Below are positions 44,718 through 53,830 of a stretch of 64,000 nucleotides of DNA, in pieces. The position numbers were made by a program, and so were the translations under genes. The notes below the pieces were generated by a model. That model was not told the DNA's origin and ran no database searches. It worked only from the letters and a program-made list of their open reading frames with translations. Position 1 is the first letter of the stretch. The number at the start of each line of letters is the position of its first letter. Location of the stretch: NCBI RefSeq assembly GCF_902728235.1, contig NZ_CACVBO010000002.1, positions 744,001 to 808,000 of the forward strand, read 5' to 3'. Source of the DNA: Lentimonas sp. CC4. GTDB taxonomy: Bacteria > Verrucomicrobiota > Verrucomicrobiia > Opitutales > Coraliomargaritaceae.

Positions 44718-47700
44718 ATGAATTCACTCCCCCATTCTAAAAACTCAGGTTTCGCACTAATCATCGCATTGTCTTTAATGGCATTTGTTCTGCTATTATT
44801 GCTATCGATTTCTACGCTTGTCCAAGTCGAACAAAGATCTTCTGCCCTCGGCAAAGTGCAGCTAGAAGCAAAACAAAACGCATTGCTCGCGCTCAACGAG
44901 GCCATTGGTGCCTTACAAGCTGAAATGGGCCCCGACCAACGGATCTCTGCCAATGCAGATATTTTCAACAACGCTAGCAATGATAATGCGATGACAGTCG
45001 CGCACCCCTACTTAGTTGGAGCGTGGGATACCTCTGGTAATAATGAGGCAGAAACGATTGCGGATCGCTCAGCGCTAACATGGAACATCGGCGATGACAT
45101 CGACTATCAAGGCCGTGTCAGCGCTGGCTTCAGACGGTGGCTTATTTCCGATGACGGAACCCTAGACACCAGTTCGATCGCCTTGGCGGCAAATACCTCT
45201 TTTGATGAAGGAGGCAGTGTAAATACTTTCAAAGCACTAGGCAAAGGCACCTTACAACCTGATACGACGGGCACCCTAGATCCGGGTTTAGAGGATTTGG
45301 AAATCTGGGTTCCATTGAAGGAAATCACCTCAGGCACAACTGACACGGCAAGGGCTCGTATCGGTTGGGTGGTTCTAGACGAAAGCGTCAAAGCTCGCAT
45401 GAACCAATCACATCAATTGGCAAACAATGCCACCCCAACAGATATGGAAAAGGTCAGCGCATGGGACAACCCAAGCAATCTCGGCATTGAAGCCATGGGT
45501 GCAAATAACGAATTTGCAGGCGTCAACAGAGGCAGTTCGGACTGCGAAAAAGTGACTAGCTTAGAGAGTGCAAGGCTCTACATGAGTGGAGCAGACAATG
45601 GTTCATTGGCGGGCGACACGTTCGGCCCTTATTTTCACGACCTATCCTTATACTCTTCAGGTGTCATGGCAGACGTCGTCAACGGTGGCTTGAAACGCGA
45701 CCTTTCGACATTGGCGGAAGAACAGCCCACCGACTACATGAATCGCTACCTCTATTCAGATTCTGCAAGCGGACACAGTGGCAACGCAAATGCCGACCCA
45801 CGCTGGTCTGCCATATTGGACTATATTGGGCTCTACAAAGACAGCACCAGACTGACCACCGCCCCCTCCGGCGGCCTACCAGTCGCACAGATGAGCACCA
45901 TAGAATGGGCTGGCGATCCGGAGACTCGCGCAAGCATTGACGAACCTTTACCCGCTCCTGATACCTATCGCCTAGCCCCAGCCGTCGCACAATTTGAGAC
46001 GTATTTTTCGCTCTTTGCGCTCATACCGTTTACCACGGATTTCCCTGTTAACGAAATTTCTTATTCTAATGTAGAACCATACTACGACATCAGAACTGGC
46101 CCCAATGTGAATGACACTCGAATGCTCAACCTTTGCGTCACACCAGTCATCACGCTCTACAATCCATACAATGTTCCCATCGAATTTGGAGATATTTGGG
46201 TCGCCTTTAGAGACATCCCTGTGGGCTTTCGATTTTCCCGCTATGATGTTCTGACCGGAGAGCCAGTCGCAATGACCAATGAATTTGTGCCGCTCTCAAC
46301 AATGTATTCCTTGAATAGAGCCTACGGAGGGAACGATAATAAGGAACAGCGCTTCGTCATGCAACTGAAGCCGACCGACGGCAATTCGACCACCACTCTA
46401 GCACCAGGCCAAAGTATTGTATTTTCGCCACTATACCCTGATACCAAACCCTTAGCGGAACTTAGTAATTGGGCCAACCTAGAACAAACTCAACTAGTAG
46501 CCCAACCTGGTTACTCCAAAGGTGTCGGCCTTTTTTGGGACGCACTCACCCCCCAATCTTTCCGGTCAACTTCTAATAATCCAGTCACACTACAAGGATA
46601 CGATACAGAGGGCACGCTCGGGAATTACTCAGCGTCGGCGGCACACTTCGGTGCCAGCCAAATGTTCATCAATTCCTTCGATGAGCTCAGGATCGAAGTA
46701 AAGCTCACAGATGGATCGCAAAACCCACCGAATGTATTAGGGCAGGAAACGGCGGAAACACTGACACGTGACGGAACATTTTCCGTCGAACTCTATAGTG
46801 AAGACCCGGAAATCGGTTATTCAGGCCAAACAGATAATTCGGAATCGAAAAATCTAATTGGAAGATACACCTTTGATTACAATGACGGATTGGGAACCAC
46901 TACCACTGTTGAGGATCGAGAAGAACTTCTGGCTTCGGGGCTCCCTATCGACTATAGCAGCGAATCCGAAAACCAAGTGATCGCGCAGACAAGGTTGCCA
47001 TTCACCGATTTCTACCCTTCAGACGTATACAGAGAAACTCACAGGAAGAACCCCTCTGGATACTCCGCCGGCACTGTCGCTGACATCAACCCTCAGGTTT
47101 TTGGGGTCTTCAAAGTCGGCGGCAAGGTAACCAAGCAAACCTCCGGCGAGCCCTTTCAACCTGCAGTTGCGTCCGCGTTTACCAACACGAGTGTATTCTC
47201 AGGTCACGTAAACATCGGAGAAGAATCACCCACATTCACGAGCTACAACCTTTACCTAAATCGCCCGCTAGACGGAATCGGAGAAGTGGCACCTGCGATC
47301 GGTGCAAACGAGGAAGGATATTTTTTCAGCGGTTACAATACAACAGATGGCACGCAATACGGGACTCAACTTGAAGTGCCAGTCACCCCACTACAATCAA
47401 TCGCCAGCCTCCAGCATGCAAACCTCGCGGCCAGCGGCTATCTACCACAAGTCAGTTATGTCGTGGGCAACTCATGGGCACATCCACTCATCAACAGCAG
47501 CGAGGCTCTCACGGCGGGAACGGCAACTTACGATTTCTTCGACCATTCCTATATCGCAAATACTCGCCTTTGGGACACCTACTATTTTTCAACCATCGCA
47601 GATCAACGCTCCGCATTGGATGCCTCCGGCAATGATTACAACGATACTGTCACAAACTTCCTCGCGGGCGATCCCCTGCCAAATTCGACGCTCAAATTCA

Positions 47701-48692
47701 ACCTCCCCGAGGGAGTGGATATCGCAACTGTCAGCGCTGAATTGAGTGATGGATCAACAGTCCAGGCAGATGCTTACCGTAAAGCTGCCGCCTATCAGCG
47801 ACAGGAAGGCAGTTTTAACATCAACTCAACGTCTGTCGAAGCATGGAAAGCGCTCTTAGCGACAACAAATATCGCGAATTCGGTCGTCCAGCATCCTGTT
47901 TACTATAACCCTCAGAGCAATGCGACAGGAATAGAATTCACTCCCACGACAGGCAGCTTGGCGGCAGTTTACTCCCGCTTCCGGATCCCAAACTACGATC
48001 AATCACTTGAAGATTCATTAGGAAGCACCACTTCCGGAGGCTCCTTGCCCACAGAGGAAGATTTCGCCATCTGGCAAGGCTACCGACAACTCGATGAAGT
48101 CATCCTCGATCAATTGGCCAATGATATTGTCGACCAAATACGCTATCGTGGACCATTCCTTTCGCTCGCTGATTTCATCAACCGCAGACTCGACTCAGAA
48201 AGTGACCCTAGAACACAGATGGGCACCATTGATGCCGCGATTGCCGCGAATCCTTCAATCAATGATGATTTAAACACTGCAGCAGGCGAAGACATTTCAG
48301 GCGAGATTGACACCCAAATCACGAGCAACGACCTCGGTATGATCGAGAACACAACAGCCAGATCTGGCAACACGGCACGTGGAGTGCCTAGCTTTCTCAC
48401 CCAAGCAGATATCTTGCAACAAATCGGCTCACGGTTATCTGCCCGCTCAGACACATTTGTCATCCGCGCTTATGGCGAAGTGATCAATCCAACCTCTGGC
48501 GATGTATCCGCCAGCAGTCTCTGTGAAGCGGTGGTGCAGCGTATCCCTGAATACGTCGACAACTCCCAAGAGCCTTACTTTGATACAAACATAGCCACCC
48601 AAGCGCCAGACGGTCTGAGCGATACGAACGAGCGCTTCGGCCGTAGATTCAAGATCATCCAGCTCAATTGGCTGGACCCTAGTGACGTTTAA
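44718..48692 (+). CDS. giant PilX-like prepilin-type protein
   Basis: This 1324-residue protein has a type IV-pilin-like N-terminus: a short basic leader, then GFALIIALSLMAFVLLLLLS-ISTL (about residues 11-34), then a Glu/Gln-rich helix (VEQRSSALGKVQLEAKQNALLALNEAIGALQAE). The long exported body is Asn/Ser/Thr-rich with no recognised enzyme motif. This architecture fits the PilX-like proteins often annotated as Verru_Chthon cassette protein A in Verrucomicrobia. The companion B-D pseudopilins are not next to it; instead two tandem unknown secreted proteins follow on the same strand. A role in a pilus-like or secretion structure is inferred from the N-terminus only. Confidence 0.8.
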   Translation: MNSLPHSKNSGFALIIALSLMAFVLLLLLSISTLVQVEQRSSALGKVQLEAKQNALLALNEAIGALQAEMGPDQRISANADIFNNASNDNAMTVAHPYLVGAWDTSGNNEAETIADRSALTWNIGDDIDYQGRVSAGFRRWLISDDGTLDTSSIALAANTSFDEGGSVNTFKALGKGTLQPDTTGTLDPGLEDLEIWVPLKEITSGTTDTARARIGWVVLDESVKARMNQSHQLANNATPTDMEKVSAWDNPSNLGIEAMGANNEFAGVNRGSSDCEKVTSLESARLYMSGADNGSLAGDTFGPYFHDLSLYSSGVMADVVNGGLKRDLSTLAEEQPTDYMNRYLYSDSASGHSGNANADPRWSAILDYIGLYKDSTRLTTAPSGGLPVAQMSTIEWAGDPETRASIDEPLPAPDTYRLAPAVAQFETYFSLFALIPFTTDFPVNEISYSNVEPYYDIRTGPNVNDTRMLNLCVTPVITLYNPYNVPIEFGDIWVAFRDIPVGFRFSRYDVLTGEPVAMTNEFVPLSTMYSLNRAYGGNDNKEQRFVMQLKPTDGNSTTTLAPGQSIVFSPLYPDTKPLAELSNWANLEQTQLVAQPGYSKGVGLFWDALTPQSFRSTSNNPVTLQGYDTEGTLGNYSASAAHFGASQMFINSFDELRIEVKLTDGSQNPPNVLGQETAETLTRDGTFSVELYSEDPEIGYSGQTDNSESKNLIGRYTFDYNDGLGTTTTVEDREELLASGLPIDYSSESENQVIAQTRLPFTDFYPSDVYRETHRKNPSGYSAGTVADINPQVFGVFKVGGKVTKQTSGEPFQPAVASAFTNTSVFSGHVNIGEESPTFTSYNLYLNRPLDGIGEVAPAIGANEEGYFFSGYNTTDGTQYGTQLEVPVTPLQSIASLQHANLAASGYLPQVSYVVGNSWAHPLINSSEALTAGTATYDFFDHSYIANTRLWDTYYFSTIADQRSALDASGNDYNDTVTNFLAGDPLPNSTLKFNLPEGVDIATVSAELSDGSTVQADAYRKAAAYQRQEGSFNINSTSVEAWKALLATTNIANSVVQHPVYYNPQSNATGIEFTPTTGSLAAVYSRFRIPNYDQSLEDSLGSTTSGGSLPTEEDFAIWQGYRQLDEVILDQLANDIVDQIRYRGPFLSLADFINRRLDSESDPRTQMGTIDAAIAANPSINDDLNTAAGEDISGEIDTQITSNDLGMIENTTARSGNTARGVPSFLTQADILQQIGSRLSARSDTFVIRAYGEVINPTSGDVSASSLCEAVVQRIPEYVDNSQEPYFDTNIATQAPDGLSDTNERFGRRFKIIQLNWLDPSDV

Positions 48693-48730
48693 AGCCCTCT
48701 ACCCCCTACCTCAGTTTACAATTCCACTGC

Positions 48731-49477
48731 ATGATTAAGCAATATATCACCTGCACCTTGACGGCACTTTTCAGCCTTTTCATCCTGCCAGCCAAAGCAC
48801 ATAGCCAAGGCAGTTCCACAGAATCAGCAGTGACTGGTGCCAACCAATTAAGAGCCATCTCGGTCGGCCTTGAAAATGATTTAAAAGAGATGGTGATTTT
48901 AGATGCCAGCCTGCAATCAGTAGGTAAGTTATCGCTCCGCTCCTTTGGCTTCTCCCAACCGTTTTCCTGCCCAATTGTTGATGGCAATTTGGTCTTCGGT
49001 GTTCCCAACGGAATGGATGAAGATGGGAAACCGCTGTTCAAACCAGTGGCTTCGGTCAAATGGAAAAGTTCTTATAAGCAAGCGTGTTTACTCTTCATCC
49101 CCAAGAGCCTCGTCGGCAAATCCGAAAGCACCAAAGAATATGCCATTCAGGTGCTAGACATGAGCCCGAGGGGATTTGAATTTGGACATACTAAGTTAAT
49201 GAACCTCACCCCTTTTGATACGATGGTTCGTATTGGTGAGCATCAATCAAAGCTTAAACCTTGGTCCAACTCTGATGTCTCTAAGATCAAAGAACTCACG
49301 GGTGTGAAGATGGCTCAAATCGGAGTGTATTATCTCTACGACGACACGATTCATAATGCCAAACAAACTCGGTTTCGGTATATGGAAGATACCCGTTATA
49401 TCACAGTGATCTACCCAGACATACAAAACAAACGCATCGAAGTTAGAACCATTAAAGACTTTGGACGCCTCTACTAG
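48731..49477 (+). CDS. secreted protein of unknown function, paralogue 1
   Basis: This 248-residue protein has a signal peptide (MIKQYITCTLTALFSLFILP-AKA). The body includes LRAISVGLENDLKEMVILDA, SVGKLSLRSFGFSQPFSCPI, VFGVPNGMDEDGKPLFKPVA and a KxTRFRYMEDTRYITVIYPD end, with a beta-rich pattern. The family is not recognised and no catalytic motif is visible. It lies 38 bp after the PilX-like gene and 79 bp before its own paralogue, so the three genes probably form one unit and may build or process the same structure (inference). Confidence 0.85.
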   Translation: MIKQYITCTLTALFSLFILPAKAHSQGSSTESAVTGANQLRAISVGLENDLKEMVILDASLQSVGKLSLRSFGFSQPFSCPIVDGNLVFGVPNGMDEDGKPLFKPVASVKWKSSYKQACLLFIPKSLVGKSESTKEYAIQVLDMSPRGFEFGHTKLMNLTPFDTMVRIGEHQSKLKPWSNSDVSKIKELTGVKMAQIGVYYLYDDTIHNAKQTRFRYMEDTRYITVIYPDIQNKRIEVRTIKDFGRLY

Positions 49478-49556
49478 ACGGTTGTAAATAGTGCACTACT
49501 TCGACTAGAAACAAAGACAACAGAACGCTCTCTCGGCTCCTGGTTCACGCTTAAAT

Positions 49557-50351
49557 ATGATAAAACGATATAGCCACTACGCATTGACGATAGTTTTAAG
49601 CTTATGGATGAGATCGAATGTGATCGCCGTAGTAACTCCGACAACTATGGCCACAGAGATCCCGGCAATAGAGGTCTTAGAAACGCCGACGATGCGAGCC
49701 ATCGCAGTCGGTCTGGAAAAAGGTTTAACAGACTTAGAAATCTTAGACGCTAAGCTGCAATCAGTCGGCCAGCTTTCGCTTCGTCAGTTCGGCTATTCTA
49801 AAGGATTTACTAGTCCCATCGTAGAGGGAGAATTACTCTTCGGCATCCCAGACGGAATTGATGAAGATGGGAACCCTAAGTTTAAGTTAGTCGCTTCATT
49901 CAAGCGGGCGGAATTCGACAAGGAAACATGCCTACTCTTCCTGCCCAAATCTTTGATGGCCGATGAGCAGCAAAGCACGACAGAATACATAATCCAATTA
50001 ATGGATATGAGTCTGAGCTCGTTTCAATTCGGACATACCCGAATCATCAACCTCACCCCATGGGAGACAAACGTGAGCGTGGGAGAACAGAACACGACCG
50101 TGACAGCGTGGAATCGATCTACATTCGCAAAAATACAGGAAACCTCTGGTGTCAGTATGGCGCAGGTTGAAGTGTCTTACATTCAGGATGGCACGGCAAA
50201 TATGGCCTACCAAACTCGGATTCGTTACCAAGAGGACATTCGCTATACCATTTTTATTTATTCCGATATCAAAAACGAAAGAATCAGGGTTCGTGTGGTC
50301 AAAGACTTAAGTCGTGAGAAGCTAGGAGTTAGACCTCTGTCTGACTCCTGA
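49557..50351 (+). CDS. secreted protein of unknown function, paralogue 2
   Basis: This 264-residue protein is a clear duplicate of its neighbour: MRAIAVGLEKGLTDLEILDA, SVGQLSLRQFGYSKGFTSPI, LFGIPDGIDEDGNPKFKLVA, FGHTRIINLTPWETNVSVGE and QTRIRYQEDIRYTIFIYSDI align with matching blocks there. It has a signal peptide to about residue 25 and a slightly longer C-terminus (LSREKLGVRPLSDS). Function is unknown. It is convergent with the sulfatase gene downstream, 24 bp between the stops. Confidence 0.85.
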   Translation: MIKRYSHYALTIVLSLWMRSNVIAVVTPTTMATEIPAIEVLETPTMRAIAVGLEKGLTDLEILDAKLQSVGQLSLRQFGYSKGFTSPIVEGELLFGIPDGIDEDGNPKFKLVASFKRAEFDKETCLLFLPKSLMADEQQSTTEYIIQLMDMSLSSFQFGHTRIINLTPWETNVSVGEQNTTVTAWNRSTFAKIQETSGVSMAQVEVSYIQDGTANMAYQTRIRYQEDIRYTIFIYSDIKNERIRVRVVKDLSREKLGVRPLSDS

Positions 50352-50375
50352 ATATAGGGTTATGCGCGGACAAGT

Positions 50376-51980
50376 TTACTTGAATTTCTTCTTCGATTTT
50401 GACTTAGCATTATCAATAGAAGCCGTTGCCCTGTAACCTTTCAGGTCGGCCGCCATCTGCTGTGCTACCTCTGGGTTTTGGTTAAACACATTCTGGGTTT
50501 GATTCACGTCGGCTTCCAGATCGTAGAGCTGGGCGCGTGGTGCGTCCTTCTTGATCTTGCCGTTTTCAATGTCGCTGTTGGGCGTATTGACGAGTTTGGT
50601 CGCAGCGACATTGCCAGCGAACCCGCCATCACTTTTGGCCGGGATATACATCCATTTACCCTTACGCAGCGCCATGTTACTTGGCTTATTGGGCGTGACG
50701 ATCATCTCCGTGCGCAGTGGCTTATCCGGATTACCAGTCAGGGCAGGCAGCATATTGATACTGTCCTGCTGCTCGGCTTCACTCAGTTCGCTACCGCCGA
50801 CCGCAGCGAAGGTCGCCAGCAGATCGACATTACTTAGCATTTGATCCGATGTAGTGCCTGCTTCGATTTGACGAGGCCACCATGCGATAAATGGCACACG
50901 GTGCCCGCCTTCCCATACGCCAAACTTGGACCCGAGCAGGTCGCCATTGATCTTGTGGCCCAACTTGGCTGCGGCGATGCCTCCGGTGTTGAACATGCCG
51001 CCATTGTCACTGGTGAAGATGATGAGGGTGTTGTCAGCTACCCCCATTTTTTCGAGACTGCTTCTGAGCTCTCCGACGATCCAATCGAGCTCGTGGGCAA
51101 AGTCACCATAGAGGCCAGCCTGGCTGGTGCCTTGAAAGCGCTTGGCCGGAGTAAAGGGGTGATGCACTTGAGTCGCTGCAAAGTAGACGAAAAAGGGCTG
51201 GTCGGATTCCCTGCTTTCCATCCAATCGACGGCTTTTTCGGCCAACGTGGTGCCGACTTCATAGTCGTCAAACAATTCATAGGCTTTGGTTTGGCCTTTA
51301 TAATAATTCGGAGTCCGGTGCCCTGCTTCTTTGGGGAGCTTTGAGAGCGGATGTGCGCCCTTACCACTTCGACCTACATTGATCAGTGGGTCACTGGGAT
51401 CGCTGCCATAAAAATGGTCATTTTCCACATAGGCATAAGGTGGAGCGCTGTTCACGACAGGCATACCAAAGTAATAGTCGAAGCCCAAATCCTGCGGCCC
51501 GGGGCGCAGTGGCTCCTGCCAGTCGTTCTTTCCCGTTTTGAAGCCTAGATGCCATTTGCCAAAAGCGGCGGTGGCGTAGCCTTGGCGGTTCAGCACATCC
51601 GCAAGCGTCAGCGTTTCGGTATTGATGATCAACGCGGTGTCGAGCCCTGTAGGTTTCCAGACGCCTTTACCACCATTGGCACGAAAGGGATACTGCCCCG
51701 TCAATAGACCGTAGCGAGATGGCGTGCATACTGCCGACGAGGAGTGCGCATCGGTAAACGTCTTCCCTTCTGCGGCGAGCGCGTCGATATTCGGTGTTTG
51801 TATCTTAGTGGCTCCGTAGCAACTGAGGTCCCCGTAACCGAGATCATCGGCAAAAATGAGGATGATATTTGGATTCGACGAGCTCACCACAGGTGGCTGC
51901 GCCGCATGTAGTGACGAGAGCATCAAGATGCTGGCAGCGAGACATGCTCGGAGACCAGGGATTTTATCAGATAGTAGCAT
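50376..51980 (-). CDS. S1-type sulfatase, Cys-type
   Basis: This 534-residue secreted sulfatase has a signal peptide to about residue 28 (LRACLAASILMLSSLHAAQP). NIILIFADDLGYGDLSCYGA, C85-T-P-S-R-YGLLTGQYPF, GKWHLGFKTGKNDW, FTSDNGGMFNTGG and LGSKFGVWEGGHRVPFIAWW are intact. It shares the NSDIENGKIKKDAPRAQLYD block with the sulfatases at 28196-29740 and 38156-39724. The N-terminus matches that of the otherwise more distant sulfatase at 42595-44076, suggesting exchange of the 5' end, promoter included (inference). It is a single-gene unit with its own promoter. Confidence 0.95.
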   Translation of the reverse strand: MLLSDKIPGLRACLAASILMLSSLHAAQPPVVSSSNPNIILIFADDLGYGDLSCYGATKIQTPNIDALAAEGKTFTDAHSSSAVCTPSRYGLLTGQYPFRANGGKGVWKPTGLDTALIINTETLTLADVLNRQGYATAAFGKWHLGFKTGKNDWQEPLRPGPQDLGFDYYFGMPVVNSAPPYAYVENDHFYGSDPSDPLINVGRSGKGAHPLSKLPKEAGHRTPNYYKGQTKAYELFDDYEVGTTLAEKAVDWMESRESDQPFFVYFAATQVHHPFTPAKRFQGTSQAGLYGDFAHELDWIVGELRSSLEKMGVADNTLIIFTSDNGGMFNTGGIAAAKLGHKINGDLLGSKFGVWEGGHRVPFIAWWPRQIEAGTTSDQMLSNVDLLATFAAVGGSELSEAEQQDSINMLPALTGNPDKPLRTEMIVTPNKPSNMALRKGKWMYIPAKSDGGFAGNVAATKLVNTPNSDIENGKIKKDAPRAQLYDLEADVNQTQNVFNQNPEVAQQMAADLKGYRATASIDNAKSKSKKKFK

Positions 51981-52077
51981 AGTTTACAGATGTGCGGTGA
52001 ACTCACCACTTCGGGACAGAAACAACACAAAGAAGAGGCTAAAGAATCAACGAACAGGGGTAGTCGGAATTTTAGTC

Positions 52078-52129
52078 ATTATACTGCCAGAAACCCACGG
52101 TTCTGTATATAACGTATAACAGGTATTAA
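52078..52129 (-). promoter_or_regulatory. regulon-type promoter of sulfatase gene
   Basis: On the minus strand TTAATACCTGTTATACGTTA-TATAC is followed by 21 bp and a perfect TATAAT (52083-52078). The spacer again contains a hairpin, CAGAA..TTCTG. The GTGA core is degenerate (GTTA). Confidence 0.65.
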
Positions 52130-52355
52130 CGAACTGCTATTCGCCTCAAAGATGCTATTAACTAACTCCTTCCCTTCGCAGCCGTCTTCGCTCTAAGCGA
52201 GCTACGCCGTGCCAAGGGGGAGGAGCTTTAAATAGTGCATTCATATCGTCAAATAAAACAGGCAAAGATATGTAGAAGGATATGCTCTAGCGGAGCGGTT
52301 ATGACAATTCTGAGTCATCGCCGAGCTTCGCAGATCTTGAAGGCCTTCTGGCTGA

Positions 52356-52561
52356 TATACTGCCGCGCATCACGTATTGTGATTCTTAATGGTTTAGAAA
52401 TCTTCGTAGGGGTCGTGCTCGCGCGAACCGCGTAGGCCGGGTGCGTTTCAAAACTCCATCACCTTCAGTCCTTTACGCGGTCTTCGCAAAGCAAAGCCCC
52501 TACCTCAGACAGAGAAATATAATGAAGACACTTTTCACAAATTATGATGCGCGCCAGTATA
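52356..52561. repeat. MITE-like repeat, family A, copy 4 (best-preserved ends)
   Basis: TATACTGCCGCGCATCACGT-ATTGTGA and TTCACAAATTATGATGCGCG-CCAGTATA are inverted copies of about 27 bp. The interior differs from the other copies (GGGTCGTGCTCGCGCGAACC, CCCCTACCTCAGACAG). It is 206 bp, non-coding. TA at both ends would suit a Tc1/IS630-type mover (inference). Confidence 0.8.
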
Positions 52562-52617
52562 TGATGAAGGCTCAATCCGCGTCACTGATTCAACAAAACG
52601 ATGTCTGTAGAAACAAC

Positions 52618-52650
52618 AAAGCCTAGCGACCTTTCGGTTCGCTAGGCTTT
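52618..52650 (-). terminator. intrinsic terminator-like hairpin
   Basis: AAAGCCTAGCGA and TCGCTAGGCTTT form a perfect 12-bp stem with loop CCTTTCGGT. It lies 55 bp after the PEP-CTERM stop; on the minus strand it is followed by GTTGTTTC. Confidence 0.75.
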
Positions 52651-52705
52651 GAGTGTTTGAACTTCATAATGAGGAGTGACGTAATCAAACGCCTTCCCCG
52701 ACTCG

Positions 52706-53437
52706 CTAGCTGCGACGGCGACGAACCATGATGGAAGTCAGCGCAAACGCACCTGCGATCAGCGCGTAGCTGCTTGGCTCTGGGACTGCTGTCAGAGTTA
52801 GTGCACCGGCAACAACATGAAGTGAGTTTTCTTGAACCTTGATTTCTATATTGCCAAATCCATCTGTGGTGAGGCCTGTAATGGTTCCATATCCAACGCT
52901 GGCAGTCAAATCCGTGGTGAAACTGCCCTGAGCACCCACCGACCAAGTCGCGTCGAAATTGTTGTTATTATTGTCAAAACCGCCCGTGAGGTCGTAAGTT
53001 AGGGAGTCGTCTAGGCCAGTAAAGGTGAACAGGAAATGGGCACCTGCAGCGATCACATGTCCCGACGCATTATTCGAAATGATGGTGTCGCTATAAACCG
53101 AAGAGTCAGTCATCAAACCAGCGCCCTCAGCTCCGGTAGTCACGTTGGCGTTACCTGTGGCCCACCCCGTGTTGTTCGTCACTACGAAACCCACGCCAGT
53201 TACGTCTGCGTTGGCGGTGTCTTTCAGAGCACCCGAATTGATTCCCAACGCGGAAAAAGCCAGAGTTCCAGCATCCGCGATGACATTGTTATGCGCATCA
53301 AATTGATTGAAAGTCGTTGCTCCGGCAGGAGCAGCCGTGCCGAAATCAATGCCAATAGTTTGATTGGCTACAATCGCAGCATCAGCCGCTGAAAGCAGTG
53401 CCATTGGAAGGAGAGATAGAGTAATGAGTTTTTTCAT
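52706..53437 (-). CDS. PEP-CTERM sorting-domain protein
   Basis: This 243-residue exported protein has a signal peptide (MKKLITLSLLPMALLSAADA), a beta-type body (IGIDFGTAAPAGATTFNQFD, FLFTFTGLDDSLTYDLTGGF) and the tail VPEPSSYALIAGAFALTSIM plus VRRRRS. The IDFG...L.GF body is common in PEP-CTERM proteins of this phylum and differs from the VGYDF module. It should be a substrate of an exosortase such as the one at 59863-60780. It has a regulon-type promoter with a perfect -10. Confidence 0.92.
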   Translation of the reverse strand: MKKLITLSLLPMALLSAADAAIVANQTIGIDFGTAAPAGATTFNQFDAHNNVIADAGTLAFSALGINSGALKDTANADVTGVGFVVTNNTGWATGNANVTTGAEGAGLMTDSSVYSDTIISNNASGHVIAAGAHFLFTFTGLDDSLTYDLTGGFDNNNNNFDATWSVGAQGSFTTDLTASVGYGTITGLTTDGFGNIEIKVQENSLHVVAGALTLTAVPEPSSYALIAGAFALTSIMVRRRRS

Positions 53438-53494
53438 TTATTATAAGGGGTGGGTAATCTAAAACAGCGACTGACCTATAAAGGTGAGACGTGA

Positions 53495-53543
53495 ATTATA
53501 TTAGCAAAGAAACCTGCATATGCCTATCACTGAAAATAGGTAG
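53495..53543 (-). promoter_or_regulatory. regulon-type promoter of PEP-CTERM gene
   Basis: On the minus strand CTACCTATTTTCAGTGATAG-GC is followed by 21 bp and TATAAT (53500-53495). CCTAT..ATAGG also makes this copy an inverted repeat. Confidence 0.75.
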
Positions 53544-53771
53544 ATCCGTGAGGCAGGCATATTTACATTTTTTAAGTCAAGAATTTCAGCGCGTAGAATA
53601 CGGCAGACTAGATGAACGCAGATTCTTAGCTAAAGGTTGAGGGGATTCGGCTGTTTTGGCTCTGTGGTCGTAACGGGTTCCCCGCTCCGCTATGTGATGA
53701 TGCTGTGACATGGCGCTTCACTAGCAGGATGAGTATCAAGAGATAGTGCGACTATCATGTTAGGCACATCA

Positions 53772-53804
53772 CTTCGACAGCTTGCTACTAACAAACTGTC
53801 GAAG
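53772..53804 (-). terminator. hairpin after the GH116 gene, possible terminator
   Basis: CTTCGACAG and CTGTCGAAG pair across 15 bp, 27 bp after the stop. There is no T-run, so termination is uncertain. The rest of 53544-53830 shows nothing. Confidence 0.4.
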
Positions 53805-53830
53805 CATTGTAAGGTGACCGAAAACAGCAC

